Positions 23,923-36,367 of a DNA stretch of 64,000 nt are shown here, piece after piece. Numbering within the stretch: the first letter of the stretch is position 1; every line of letters begins with the position of its first letter. Made by a program: the position numbers and the translations under genes. The notes beneath the pieces were generated by a model. The model worked only from the letters and a program-made list of their open reading frames with translations, had not been told where the DNA came from and did not search any database. The stretch comes from Neolentinus lepideus HHB14362 ss-1. Its lineage: Eukaryota; Basidiomycota; Agaricomycetes; Gloeophyllales; Gloeophyllaceae. The DNA is taken from NCBI GenBank assembly GCA_001632425.1, contig KV425601.1, forward strand, positions 168,847-232,846, in the 5' to 3' direction.

Positions 23923-25129
23923 TCATTGGGCAAACGTTGCTCTCAACGGAACTTGAGGGCCTTTCTCTTCCCGTCCCTCAACAAGAGGCACAGCACTGAC
24001 TGACGTCCAGGGGAGAACTTTAGCACCAACATCGTCGAACACGAAATTGCTGATCAGTGTGAAGAGGAGGCTCTGGGGGAATTTAACGGCAACGATCACT
24101 ATTCTTACGAAGGGCATGACTGACCTTAAGCTCTATCAGAGCTTCGCCAAGTATATGATAAGCCTCATCGCGGAAAGTACAACCTCTTCAAGTCCAGCGC
24201 CACTTACCTAACCTATATCCGATGCACTGTCGCGGTCCTGCATTGAAACTGAGAAGATTGCTCCATCCGATCTGTAGCTTCTCCTTGAGCGGTAATCCGC
24301 CAGGTTCAATGCACCGCTCCGGCACAAAAGCATCCGGGTCTTTCCAGATTCCGTGCAGTCTTTGGATGGATGCGTGGGGAGTATGGATGAGCTAGCGTTC
24401 GTGACATATGAGTACAAGTGCATGGTGACTGTACATGTTCGCACCTGTCAATCAAATGTCACCTAAACACAGTATCCGCGGAATCGCTTGTGTTGTTCGC
24501 CTTCTGCCCAAATGATACCTCGCCCGACTATGAGTTCGACCATGTGTCGGGCGGGTGGAGCTTTCACTGCAAAATATGATCAGCATCCTTGTGAGATCCA
24601 CTCGGCGCTCTACAAACCGTGTGTGTAGACTTTCGTCGTCAACATATGATTGATTGCCACGCGATCGGAGACGACAAGCTGCGACGAAATTCGTCAGATA
24701 TGATGTATTTCTCCGAGGGGGGGATCAAAGACATACTATGTCCGGGTGCTGAGTCGTCTCAATCTCCTTCAGTATCCTTGCTTTTGCGTGACTGCAGACA
24801 CGTACAAATAGCGCACCCCTGATGCGATATACAGGACCATATTCCTTGAACCATTGACTGAACCTGAGGCCTAAAGAAGTCCGGAAGATATTCAGTTCAT
24901 GTCCCCACAAGAAGGAGGCTCCTGACTTTATGCAGAAGTAATCATTGTGACATCCAAATTCATGTAACATAACACTCACAAGGATCGGGAAAAACTTAGT
25001 GTTATACTTCTGAGCTTGACGTCTGAAGACAACATAAGCTATGAAGGACAGCAAGAGTGACCATACGAAGCTGCTGCTGGAAATATTAACAATAGAGTGC
25101 ATGGAAATCAATCTTTGGGTAAGTGACAA
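23923..25129 (-). pseudogene. Cytochrome P450 copy with large internal deletion
   Basis: Same exon pattern as the neighbouring intact P450. The N-terminal membrane anchor (FVWSLLLSFIAYVVFRR), an exon with FLWGHELNIFRT and FKEYGPVYRIRGALF, then DRVAINHMLTTKVYTH and IIWAEGEQHKRFR are present. The frame is then broken by a small deletion (about 7-8 nt) ending in TAG. The sequence jumps within an intron to the C-terminal part: a Pro/His segment before SIQRLHGIWKDPDAFVPER, the haem-cysteine loop FNAGPRQCIGYRL, and a tail with SLLFTLISNFVF, stop at 23923. Roughly 280 residues are missing, including the I-helix oxygen-activation motif and the K-helix ExxR, so no working monooxygenase can be made. 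The haem loop itself is intact. Confidence 0.8.
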
Positions 25130-25397
25130 ACATTCGTTGAGAAATCGTGGACCATGGGTATATATGCTGTCAGATATACTTAGTTAGAACTTGGGAAGGT
25201 TGATGACCACGATCGGGGGCGGGCGGCATGAGGTACAATACGTGAATCTCAGGCAGTCTTGCCTTACGTATCCATGCCCTTGAGCCCAGTGCTACATGAA
25301 CCATGTGCTCTCGCCTGTACTTGGTTAACCAACGGTGAGCAATTCAATGTTCGAGTACAGGATTAGAGTATCAATGTTGCAAAATGCAACGTGGATT
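25130..25397. other. Spacer between P450 copies
   Basis: About 270 bp between the start of the deleted P450 copy and the end of the intact one. No feature seen. Confidence 0.4.
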
Positions 25398-27917
25398 TTA
25401 ATGAATCAGCGTCACCCTCAGGGGCATTTGAGTGCCTTTATGCTCTTCTCCAGCCACAGTAGGAACAAGAACAGCAACCACTCGCTTCCTCACCTCAGCG
25501 GGAGTAGGCTGAAACGCGAAATGGCTAATCAGCGAGAATAAAATACTCTGAAGGACACTTCAGTCACTTGTCCGGTGTTCGGAACGGGAATGCGACTTGC
25601 CTTGGCCTCCAACAATGCTGTGGTGGTATGATTGATTAGTGTGTTTTCATACCAAATAGAGAAAAGGACATACCCAATCGGTACCCAAGACACTGCCGCG
25701 GGCCCGCATTAAAGCTAAGTAGGTTACTCCATCCAATTTGCAGATTTTCCTTCGGCGCGAGTCCTCCAGGCTCTAGCCACCGCTCAGGCATGAATGTCTC
25801 GCCATCTTTCCACAACCCTTCGAGTGTCTGGATGGACATGTGTGGCATATAGACGATCTGTGCCCCATAGTGTGGCTAAGCATAGCAAACTTGTGGAATA
25901 TGACCAGACGCACTTGTCCCGCTGGCAAATGTAACTCCCGTATGACTTCCCCTGACGGCATGCGAACAGGAGTCCCAAGAGGTAGCACGTCATCCTCAGT
26001 TGTGATTCGCGCATTGTGCACTGCGGCCGGATACATTCGGATGCTGTAGCAAAGGTTTAACATGCATATGGTAAGCTAGTACTTAGGAAAGATAAGCAGA
26101 TATGCATACCCCTCTTTGACCACGGCGTCTAGATACGGAAGACGATCCGGATTCATGAGGTCATCGTAACTTGGTTCACGCCCGAAAGCGAGTAACTCAT
26201 CGCGCAACTTCTGTTGGCGTTCAGGGCTGCGGGCAAGCTCGTAGAGGAGGAAGTCCAGTGTTCCAGCTGTGGTCGAATATCCCGCCATACTATCGAGCAG
26301 TGAGAGGAGTCATGTCTATGTATCGTGTTATTCGTGACAGTGGGTGCACTTACACAAGCGACGCAAGCTGATGATATCTGGGAGTGAGTCGAACGAATCG
26401 TTATACACCCATCAAAGACTTACGTTGTCAATTGTCTCCTGCGTAGTCATCCTTCCCTCTCCAGATGCACGCACTACCAAACCTGATCAGCACGACCACG
26501 ATAGATGTCTTAATTCGAACTACACACTCATTAAGCCGAGAAAATTGAAACTCGGCCCTTTATTCCCTGATGATGCTGTGTCCCATTGGGCATTATCGAT
26601 GAGTTTCCGAGCCAGTTTGTCGCATATTTTCTTAATTTTACTCTGCGCCTCCAGTGCTTCAAGAGGTAGAGAAAGAAGAAACGGGAATGCTCGTAGCACC
26701 ACCTCGGCCTATAGGGTTGAAGTCGTGAATGCGGGTTATATCAAGTCCCAAACATGCGCATCTTACGAAGAATGTCATTTCTGATAAACCAGCTTTGACC
26801 ATGTCTGCCCAGGCACCAATGATTTCCTTCGCTTCATCAGATTCACCTAGTCCAAAGTCATATCCGAATCCCTGTCCTCGCAGTCAAGGACAGTGCGATG
26901 GCTGAGGTACGAGAACTTACGACGAAGCCAATAATATCAAGGCTGATATCCAATCGAAAATATCCTGTATTAGATAAGAGTCGTGAGGGGATAAACCAGT
27001 ACCTACGTAGCCGAAGAGGTCCAGTGGACCATGTTGATAACTGCGTCTCCATTATTGTCCTGAAGGTACTGCGATAGGCGAGTGACCAGCTACGGGTAGA
27101 TGTGTTACTCAGTGATGGCAGTGAAGATATGAACAGAGAGAATACTCACTCTCGCAGATACGTTCAAGACATCAGGTGTCATCTGCTTGGTACTCGCAGC
27201 ACTGGACATGGCAATATGGGCGCTCATGCCAAAACATAGAGTAAAGTCCTTACTCACCTGAAAACGGTGTCCATTAGTCGACGGAATCGCTTGTGCTGTT
27301 CCCCTTCAGCCCATATAATGCCATGCCCGACCAGTCTCTCGATGATAGGCCGAGCAGGCGGTGCTTTCTCTATTAATGATAAATTAAGTAGGTATGCAAT
27401 GAACGACTCTTCAAAGACGCGTACCGTACGTGTACACCTTCGTTGTCAACATGTGGTTAATTGCAATACGATCTGAGATGACAAGCTACAAATGCAATCA
27501 GGGAGATGAGACACCATGTCTCAAGAGTGCTGTCGGGAGCTTACTATGTCCGAGTGCTAGAAATCAGTCCAGTGTCTCATCAGTGCCTTCACTTCTGGGG
27601 GCAATAAAGTTTACGCACGAATAACGCACCCTTGAGACGATAGGCGGGGCCACATTCCTTGAACCATCGGGAATGCTTTGATCCTACTGGAGCCTTGAAC
27701 ACGTCGAGCTCGTGTCCCCATAAGAGCCTGGCTCCGCCCTTTGTACGTGATTCAATGTAGATATCTTGGACTTAGAACAGCCAGCACTTACAGGCATCGG
27801 TAGACGTCCGACATTATACCTCCGAATACGCAGTCGCACAACGACAATATATACCAAAGTGCACAGAAGGAACAACCATACTAAATTGCCAGAGGAAAGG
27901 TTAGAGAGCAACTGCAT
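25398..27917 (-). CDS. Cytochrome P450 monooxygenase
   Basis: Intact multi-exon microsomal P450. The N-terminal anchor is LVWLFLLCTLVYIVVVRLRI; then LLWGHELDVFKAPVGSKHS, AINHMLTTKVYTY, WAEGEQHKRFRRLMDTVF, LDIIGFVGFGYDFGLG, the I-helix AGYSTTAGTLDFLLYEL, a K-helix region near LPYLDAVVKEG, MYPAAVHNARITTEDDVLPL, FMPERWLEPGG and the haem loop FNAGPRQCLGYRL. The final intron (25548-25600) begins with GC, not GT: AAG|GCAAGT. Only with this GC-AG splice does the tail read SILFSLISHFAF and end at 25398; reading through gives a stop after 24 unrelated residues. The deleted paralogue next door has GTCAGT at the same place. Such P450s use haem and NADPH-P450 reductase on the ER; substrate unknown. Confidence 0.9.
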
Positions 27918-28648
27918 GAGTACGGATTCTGTAGCGAGAAAGCGAATGAGCGGCTTGTTCTTATCCTGCCAGGTAGTAGATTTGAAAGATATATATATAG
28001 TGCGAGACCCAGAGAACGGGAGGTGGAAGTGCCGAAAGAGTGTCCTTACCCGGTCCCAATTTTAGAGTGGAAGTCATTAATCCTTGACAGGGAAATATGA
28101 AACTTGCCGTAGTAAGAGCGAGCCAAGTATATGCGCCCATAGGGCCAAGCTTGGTTCCCGCTGTAGTGGAGAGGCTTCACATATATTACTCCGTCGACGG
28201 CGATGCATGTGTATACATATACATCCTGGTGGAAAGTATACGAGCGCAGGCGGTGTGCTACATACTCTGGACTGTGTAACTAGATGTCGATGTCGAGATA
28301 GCTTTGACTTTCCGATGTCGTGCGTGCCAGTGCAAGTTCAAACATAGCAAGACCAGGTATCAATGTTGTTCCAAGACTTGTCAGACGCCGTAATAAGAGA
28401 AAAAATCCTCGCTAGGACATGCAGCACCGCATATATATGCATCATCGTTGTGCGTTCAACGAAACTAGGCTATGAAGTACGCAGCATTAGTGGACTCGGA
28501 GTGGGTGTCCGGATTAGAGAGGGTCTGCTATCCGGACGATGCCAGTGACTTACGTCAAGGTTCGGCAATCGCCCAGTCTAGTCTATCGCGTGTCAGTTCG
28601 TTCATTATTTCCGTCTCCAACCTCGAACCTCCTCGCGTTTTGTCCAAC
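27918..28648. promoter_or_regulatory. Divergent upstream region of P450 and HMG-box genes
   Basis: About 730 bp between two outward-facing genes, so both promoters should lie here. AT-rich runs such as GATATATATATAG near 27990 are present, but I cannot assign a TATA box with confidence. Confidence 0.35.
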
Positions 28649-29716
28649 ATGTTGTCTCTATTCTCGCGTACAGCGGCGTCGAGGGCGCCGTCAATGTTCG
28701 TGCTTCCAGCATTCAGGAATGCGACGCGTCGCACGCTGTTGACAACCGCGGTTCGCTTTGAGCCTGCGAGTAAAACAAAAACTAAGGCGACAACAACTAA
28801 GAAGGCCCCGGCCAAGAAAACTCCCGCTAAATCTGCGACAAAGGCCATTGCGAAGAAGAGCCCCAAGGCAGCAGCACCGAAGAAGGAAAAGGTGAAGAAA
28901 GCGAAGAAGCCAAAGCCCGAAAAACGTATGTGTACGCCCACTCTTCAACATATTGCGACTGGTTTCGCCCCTTCAACTTTAGCAATCTAATCCTTTGTGC
29001 AGCTGCACCCCTTACCAAGGCTGACCTGCCTCCCAAGCGGCCTCCGCCTGCCTACATAATTTTCTACCAGAGGTATATGCGAGGCCTCCCGCAAATTCCT
29101 CGAGGACGGGACGAAATCACGCAGTGTGCCAAGGACGCAGGTGGGGCGTGGAAACAGATGACTGAGCTGGAGAAACAGGTGACTGCGCTATCACTTGACT
29201 AGTAGATGAGAAGACACTTATTAGTATTCGTCGTGTGCAGCCTTTCTTCGAGGAGTCCAAGGCTGCGTTTGCGCAATATAGTAAGGACCGCTCGGAATAC
29301 GTTGCAAACGTCGACAGTTCAGTGCTGAAGCGTGTCAATGCGCGGCGCATCAAGCTGGGCAAGCCTCGAGTGCGGTCCTCCGCGGGTGCGGCTCGTATCG
29401 GTCCTTTTACCCTGTGAGCACGCTTTGCTGGATTTTCCGCATGTAGCTGATATGGTTGCGTCTGCTAGATTTTTGAAGGAAAATGCCCTGTCTGTCAGAG
29501 AAAGCTTCGCCGGACAAGGTTTGTCGAGCAAGGAGCTGATCTCGGCAACGGGCAAGGAAGCGAGTGTGCGTTGGAAGGCCCTCTCAGAGACCGAGCAGGA
29601 GGTTCGTACGCGTAATACAATCTGGTAGATGACGTTGGCTGACGGTATCTTGTCCTTCACAGGATTATCGGAAGCGGGCGGCAGAGTTGAGGGCTGCTGC
29701 CAATGCTGCGGCATAA
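28649..29716 (+). CDS. Mitochondrial HMG-box DNA-binding protein (ABF2/TFAM-like)
   Basis: Multi-exon gene. The start MLSLFSRTAASRAPSMFVLP continues into an Arg-rich stretch ending TRRTLLTTAVRF, a good mitochondrial presequence. A Lys/Ala-rich segment follows (repeated KKAPAKK and KSPKAAAPKK patterns), then a first HMG box (PPKRPPPAYIIFYQRYM to GGAWKQMTELEKQ), a linker, and a second, weaker box (MVASARFLKENALSVRESF to RWKALSETEQE). It ends DYRKRAAELRAAANAAA. Two HMG boxes behind a presequence is the layout of mtDNA-packaging proteins. A longer in-frame reading upstream of 28649 exists, but the presequence begins cleanly at this Met. The histone-H1-like lysine tract is typical of basidiomycete members. 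Confidence 0.82.
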
Positions 29717-30088
29717 TGGACTTAGTATTGTCTAAGTTCTCAAGCCTTCTTAATGAATTGATCTCCTTATGGTTCCCGTTTTCCGCGGTCTGCCTAGCTA
29801 TATCTTAACCTAATTCTGAGTCTGCCGCGCCCGCACTGGTATATAATCTGTTGGCTGCGTGATATAGTGCACCAATGGTGGCCTGTCTCAACTTGTTATT
29901 GGGTCCTTTTGTCGTGTAGTTGACGTTCGAATCCCCGCTTCCTCTGAGGTGATTTTGCGAATATTAAACTTATCGTGTAAAGAGTATAAGCAAATCTGCA
30001 CAATAAGATAAATCGTACACGCCTAACGACGAGCAAGAATCAACATGATTTGCGACAGCTGGAAACGCGTACCTTCTATACTCTTCCC
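29717..30088. other. Convergent 3' spacer
   Basis: About 370 bp between the HMG-box gene and MED8. It should hold both polyadenylation regions (for example AATATTAAA near 29960). No other feature. Confidence 0.45.
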
Positions 30089-30931
30089 TCACGAGGACGC
30101 TCCTGCTGGCGTCCCCGGCGTTGTATCGCTTCCATCTGGAGTGCCGTTGACCTCGCCGAGTACATCCTCCATCTCCATCTCATCGTCATCTTCGCTAGTC
30201 GGCTCCTTCCCACCGTTTGTCTCATCGCCCTGACTAGTAGTCGGCTCACCCCAATCAATCTCGTCCGGCTCCTCCTGGTCCACTGCGACACGCGCTTTCC
30301 AGTCGTACTTTTCCCGTAACATGTTGACGGCCCTTACAGCTCTCTCGATGCGCTGATCGTGTTCCACCCTGATTTGCTTACACTCCGCCAGGACTGCGTT
30401 GTAATCTGTCTTTTGGGGCTGCCCCTGAGGAGTGAGAACACCGACAGACCCCTTTGTAGACATGTGCTCCGAGAGCCGGCGCACAGTCTCATTCTCCTGG
30501 CGGAGCACATCGGTGGTCTGCTGGTTACGCAAGAGCGGGATGAGTTCGTTGTCGAGCTGTGCATCTGTAAGCGGTTTGGATGGGTGCAATGCAATTTTCT
30601 CGTATGGGTTCTCAGGCCGTGTGGTGTTAACATTTTCTTGCCCCCCTTCTGCCGGAGCACTGACATGTCCGACCAGGGTAGAAGAGAGGTTGTGCGTTTG
30701 AGAGAGCAGTATGTTGTATCTAGACAGGATGTCTGGCCAGGCGGGCATGATGTTCTGCCCGCCGGCTTCGAGCGTGCGCTGGAGAGACTGGATGGATTCT
30801 ATTATTTGTGTCGTGCGGAAGCGGAGGGACTCCAGCTGGCCAGTGGGGAGAGCGCTTGGGTCAAAGGTAAGGGCGGGGAGTGTGGCCGACGCTGGAATAG
30901 CGGTATTCAGAGCTGATTGAGGTTGAGACAT
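30089..30931 (-). CDS. MED8: Mediator complex subunit 8
   Basis: Single uninterrupted frame of 280 aa, unusual here where most genes are split. The start MSQPQSALNTAIPASATLPA leads into LPTGQLESLRFRTTQIIESI, the N-terminal helix of Med8. After it come a Trp-containing helix (MPAWPDILSRYNILLSQTHN) and a stretch on the N-P-Y-E-K pattern, then a C-terminal coiled helix (VEHDQRIERAVRAVNMLREK). The tail after residue ~220 is strongly acidic with Thr/Gly (SEDDDEMEMEDV). Med8 sits in the Mediator head module, contacting Med18/Med20 and TBP, and works in RNA polymerase II pre-initiation. Family assignment rests on the N-terminal half. Confidence 0.8.
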   Translation of the reverse strand: MSQPQSALNTAIPASATLPALTFDPSALPTGQLESLRFRTTQIIESIQSLQRTLEAGGQNIMPAWPDILSRYNILLSQTHNLSSTLVGHVSAPAEGGQENVNTTRPENPYEKIALHPSKPLTDAQLDNELIPLLRNQQTTDVLRQENETVRRLSEHMSTKGSVGVLTPQGQPQKTDYNAVLAECKQIRVEHDQRIERAVRAVNMLREKYDWKARVAVDQEEPDEIDWGEPTTSQGDETNGGKEPTSEDDDEMEMEDVLGEVNGTPDGSDTTPGTPAGASS

Positions 30932-33667
30932 CTCGGATAGACTTCACGAAGCTAGAGCCACAGTCGAGCCACAGCCGTGACTTGTGGCTGTGAGCCACGA
31001 GTGGTGAGCCACCGTCCACGTGGCCCGGTGGATGGACTCACAGATTTCTCATGCGTCGCTTGTCCGACTCGACACCCTGCTTACCACTCTACCAACGGGA
31101 CTTTCTTGCGAATCCTTCGTAATATCGATCGGAAGGATGTTCATACCACGAGCAGGGATTTCCACGTCTTCATATCCAACAACGAAAACACAGTGTATTG
31201 TCAAGCTACTATCAATCACCAGTGGCGGCGTTATCTCTCGAGATGCGAGGCTTGAATGCGAGGCTCGAGTGAACGGCGCCTGAATGGACACCGTAGAAGG
31301 GTGGAAGGATCTATGTGCAACCAGTCCTATACGCTACTACTACTTCGTATCCGAAGATGGTACAAGAGCCGAAAATGTGACAGTAACCCCGCTGGCTGCA
31401 CGATCTGGTAAACAAATTGCTGCTTACTCGTCATCCTTGATTTCCATAGATGGATTGAATTGGGTGACCAGGCGCGGAAAGACAGTCTCTGCATCATTCA
31501 TATGCGCAATATCATCCATACGGTCTCCTGGGCCGAATACTGTATCGTATTTACTACGGTACGTTGTTTCGTATACGAAATTCTTAACCTCCTGATGTTG
31601 TCTATGCATCATTCACATATGACATAGAGCTCTGGCGTGCACACGTTGGGTCTCAGCGATAATCTGAGAAATCCCGCTTTACTAGAATGGGACCGGTGGA
31701 GTCCGGTGAGAAAATTGTGAAGTTCTCGCATATGGACGGAGTTGCAAAGTAGGCAGTTGGTAGTAACACCAACGGGCGCTTGGTTTCTACGTCTTACCAG
31801 TGCCCTTGAGACGATGGATGCCCCCGTGCTAAGTAGTGGTGGAGGATTATGAAGAAGACAGTGACAAAGATTTAAGTGCGTTTAATTACAACTAGTGGAC
31901 GCCTCACATATATTTGACGTTTGGGCCGGTCAGAGGAGAGGAACTTTATGAATGTTTGTTTCATAATTTCTCTATATCGGCATGCGGATCAGCGAGTGGC
32001 TGCTATCGCGAAGGTTGGTTTGTACCCTTGCCGATGTCTCCATCTGTCGCGAGTAAAGCAGCAAACTCCAGATTCGGGTCGAGTCGAGTCGAGAGCAAGT
32101 GGTAACCTACAGTGTTGGTGCGGTTGCCTACTGAACCACTAACACCACTCTCATCCGGAGGATTTGGTCAGGCTCAACTCTTGTTCCTCTCTTGCAGATC
32201 ATTCCGTCCCATCAGTTCATTGTCAGCAAAGAACTTTTGTCAACTGGTAGCGGACGCCGTCATGACCGAGGATGCTCCTTATTGGCGGACAGGTGCTTTC
32301 TCTGACTTGAGCCCGATACTTTGGGCCCGGAGTTGTCTGGTGATCATTTGGTCGAGCTCCGACGCCCTTCGTTCCGAGAACACAGTCTCATCCCGCCCTC
32401 CTCCTCAAGTCCGACGATTGGACTCTTCGCCGCTTCGGTTGAGGATAACCGAAACTGTGCAGCAGGTTAAGTTTGACTATGATGTTTACGACAACATATT
32501 TGTCCCAACCTGTTCGCCAGTCCACTAGGTATTCCTTTTGCCTGGACAAGATGTTCGTATTCAATCACTGCAGTATCCTGATGTAGTCTAGTGGCACAGA
32601 TATGCTCAGGCTTACGTCCAGGAACCATCTCGTCATGCTGTTCTCTTCTGTTCTCGATCTTTGACTTGAGCTGTCTCACGCGAAGACCATGAGAGCAGGT
32701 GCCGGAGCTTCGCGGAGCCCGCAATCTTCGCTGTTCAAGGACTCTTTGCCTAGTTTGCACAACTTGTCCCTTGAGCTCCTCTGACATTGTGTGGACGCCA
32801 GGAGCACTCGAAACGAGGGGTGGCTTGAATGCAACGGTTCCCGCGAGTCCGCGGACCATCAGGCCTTCTAACTCTCATAACTATAAGGCGCGGTGAGGCT
32901 ATCCAATGTGTATCGTGCCGAAACATCTATGTTCCCCAGATTCTGCGCGAGATTCGGCTAATATTTTTGTGTGCAGTATGCGGCTTAGCTTAGCAGTCAT
33001 TCGCCAGACGTCGGTTTTTCTCTTGTGCGTGCTACCACGAAAGTCCGATCACTGTCCGTCTCACTCATCGCCTGCACGTGCGTATCTGCTTTGAGACTGT
33101 TGCGGTCCACGGCAGGTACAACCTATGATACTGACCAATACCACTCGCCGCAATGACTCACTACCGTCGAATTTGTTCCTTCATCGACACTTCTTCTTAA
33201 GCACCCGTGCAAGGAGTAGTGGTACAATCTTCCTTTCTGAAGATATGCTTTCGGGAAGCGACAATGAGGTCTGGATGTTTCCTTTCAGAGTTAATCCAGG
33301 ATTCTACTCCATGTGGTAGCAAACGAGTACCGAACAGTCCCTCCGCGACAAGGATACTTGAATCATTGTCCGGCTTATGATGGCGTACACGTACCTTCCC
33401 TGCAAATCTATGTTTCCCGCTCTCATCATATGCCAGCAGTTTTGGGCAACGATATCCCATCGAGTCACTTGCCGTTGAAACTGAACGGTACTGTGGTACC
33501 TGTATCTGTAAGTCATATCTCCGCCCGGCATTCTGGCTAGCCTCCTCTAATTATAAAATACCAGTGGCGCCTGCAATATCTGATGACCTTGGCGGCTGTT
33601 TCCCAACACCGTAGGTATATAAGGGGCCTTCTTGTGCCCGTCATGACCCCACGGGAAGTAACACATT
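30932..33667. other. Long stretch without a recognisable gene
   Basis: About 2.7 kb between MED8 (divergent) and the O-methyltransferase. Open frames of 60-138 codons on both strands (for example 32112-32528 plus, 32467-32859 minus, 31424-31612 minus) show no motif or splice chain I can link. It contains the MED8 promoter at its left end, where short GAGCCAC/GTGGCTC repeats occur (30955-31025). Possibly old gene remains, but nothing is demonstrable. Confidence 0.4.
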
Positions 33668-35738
33668 ATGTCTGCTACTACGAGCCCTGTGGATATCGCG
33701 CACCTCACCTCCCTTGTTGATGTTATTTCCTCGGCTCTAAAGGACGTTGCTGCAGAGTATAGCAAGGTTGGATGCCAGATACCCAGTCTAGATGATACTC
33801 GACCTGGGCCCTTCGACCTCTCCGAGAACTCCAATCTGCGACTCAACAGAGCAGTGCAGATAGTCGAAGGTGCTTGCGCTCAACTCTGTGCCACTATTGC
33901 TCGACCTTCTCACTATATGAGCAATGTACGTTCCTGATAATTTCCTACTGTAGTACTTGTCCTGACTCGTGTTCATAGAAAGCTTACTGTGTAAGAATCG
34001 CATTTCCATCGACGTCGGATTACTGACATCTTGGCTAGTTTTACCAACCAGCCTGCCTAGAAGCAGCTTTCAGTGCAGGAATTTCAGATATTCTGTTGGA
34101 CCACCCCAATGGCATGCATATTACGGAGCTCTCTAAGGCTAGCGGGATTGAATCTGGAAAGCTCGGCAGAGTATTGCGTCTTCTTGCCACGCAGCACTGT
34201 TATCGCGAAGGTATGTCGTTAGCATAATATCCAAGTCACTGCCTTCTGAGCGGGACCAGTTGAACCCGACGTGTTCGCCAATAACCGCCTAAGCATGAAG
34301 CTGCTAGCGCGAGATCCGATCGGTAACTTCATCGGCCACATGTGAGGTGTCTGTAATAGCATGCGTACTCAAAAACTAACGTGAAGACAGATCCGATGAG
34401 TGCATGAAGGGCGGAGCTTACCTATTCAGCACCCTTTCGGATCCCTTAATGGGTCGCTCCTATGAAGTCGTGAAAGCGCCTTTCGTGAAAGCCATGGGCC
34501 AGTCGATCTTCGACTGGTACAATGAGGACGTAAGTGACATTAGTCCCCATAGAAAGCCTGGCATATTGTTCAACTTTCCCAGCCTCGAGGAAGGACTGTA
34601 CATGAGGTAGTGCTTTCTTCCTTTCATCAGATGGTGCTATTTTACATCGGTTGTGCACAGCGGTTCAACCAAGGTATGATCGGGCTAGGCGAATTCAACG
34701 GCAGAGGACTCCTGACAAAAGGTGCATCCTATTCTGAGTGCTCCAGATGGCTCTCATATCACTCATTATAATCGGTTAGCTTATCCTTGGGGGACTCTAC
34801 CGAGAGACACGGTCCTCTGCGATGTAGGCGGCGGCAATGGCCATGCTGCATTGGCTGTTCTGAAGGCATTCCCTCATATGAGGGCTATCGTCCAAGACCA
34901 AGAGCACGTCGTGTCGACCGGAAAGGATGTCAGTGATATGCGCAAGAGAATAATTGTAGTGCGCGTTAGACTAACATCCTTGAGGCAATAGCTGTGGATC
35001 AGAGAATGCCGTGGTGCGGTCGATGGAGACAGGGTATCTTTCCTCCCAATCGACTTCTTCAAAGACACACCTGCGCCCGATTGTGACGTATACTACGTAA
35101 GTGCCAAGTCGTGCCAAGCAACCTCGTCCTGACTACGGGCAATTCAGGCGCGTCATGTTCTGTGAGCCATTCTTTCCTTGCCTGACATTGCTATGAATAT
35201 TCAACCGCAGCATCTTGTTAGCCATGACTGGCCGGACGCGGAGTGCCTCAAGATCCTCACTAACATCCGCAAAGCCATGAAGCCATCGAGCAGAGTGCTA
35301 ATACGTATGTCAAGCCCTTCCATTTCCATGCAGGCGTCCTCATCAAGTGTAATGTGTCTCCAGATGAATATATCTATCAAAATGCATGCGCAACTAAGAC
35401 CCAGTCGTACACTTTAGAGAGGGTAAGTAATTTGGCTCACTGATGTGAATCAATTGTCATATTATACGTCCATTGGCAGGCTCCGGAGCCTTTATTGCCC
35501 AACTTCGGCGCAGGGAGATTCAAGGTTTACACGCAAGATGTTAACATGATGGCGTTGATGAACGCGAAGGAGCGGTCAATAGAGATGTTTATCGGCCTTG
35601 GGTGCGGTGTCTTTTCTACTTGTTCTCTTGGGGAACACTGACACGAGGTTCGACTACTATAGCGAGCAGGCCGGGTTGAAGTTTGTCGGCTATCATGACT
35701 CCGGAGATACGGGTCTCGTCGAGTTTGCACTGCCATGA
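33668..35738 (+). CDS. SAM-dependent O-methyltransferase (caffeate/flavonoid-OMT type)
   Basis: Multi-exon gene of the COMT-like class common in fungal secondary metabolism; transfers methyl from S-adenosylmethionine to a hydroxyl. The N-terminal dimerisation half starts MSATTSPVDIAHLTSLVDVI and continues through HITELSKASGIESGKLGRVL and FANNRLSMKLL. The SAM-binding glycine motif is LCDVGGGNGHAALAVLKAFP, with VQDQEHVV after it. ARHVLHDWPDAECLKILTNI, restored across an intron, carries the catalytic His-Asp segment. The protein continues to LPNFGAGRFKVYTQDV and ends GDTGLVEFALP. All junctions I tried are in frame, so it looks functional. Substrate cannot be told from sequence; there is no polyketide or peptide synthase nearby. 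Confidence 0.88.
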
Positions 35739-36367
35739 GCTGACAACAATGGACGAACGAGCAGTTTTTATGTCTTATTTCTTTGGTATCTATGCGTATT
35801 ATTGCTAGGAGTGTTCAACCCACCCTGTATATTTGCTCAGCATAAGGACGACCCCGTTATTTTATTCACGACATGTTTATGACGACAAGTGCACAATTTA
35901 TCTCTGGAAATTGAATGGCTGCGATGGCCCCAACTTTACAGGAATACCATCGGGCGTAGCAATTGATCCTGTTCCATTTTGATAATAGTTGTGCCTACAA
36001 ACTGGACCTGACTAATGCTGTCGTCAGTCGGCACATTTCTCCAGATATTGCAGTTCCGCAAACGTTATCATCACCACATCACAAGTCTCAAGGGCTTCAC
36101 ACCGACATGTCCTTGAAACATCTATCTCAGAGGCGGTATAAATGATTGCTCTCCAACATTGCGGACGTCCGAGACTGGCCTTAAATTTCTTTACTTCAAT
36201 GTACATCTGCTATATGTCTTTTTTGAAGGCCTCTTGTTCCGTCGTGGATAATGCCTGCCCGTCCCTTTCGGGGTCGCGCGCATTTGAGGGTGCAGTCGGC
36301 GTTGTTAGGATTCACCAACCGATATAATTGAATAGGTATCGATTCTTTCTCGCTGTAGGAGGCTAGG
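35739..36367. other. Intergenic, no gene recognised
   Basis: About 630 bp downstream of the methyltransferase. No coding signature seen. Confidence 0.45.

Noticed and set aside
28555..28941. Minus-strand ORFs with hydrophobic runs over the HMG-box gene
   Set aside because: Phe/Leu-rich antisense of the Lys/Ala-rich tract; no independent evidence.
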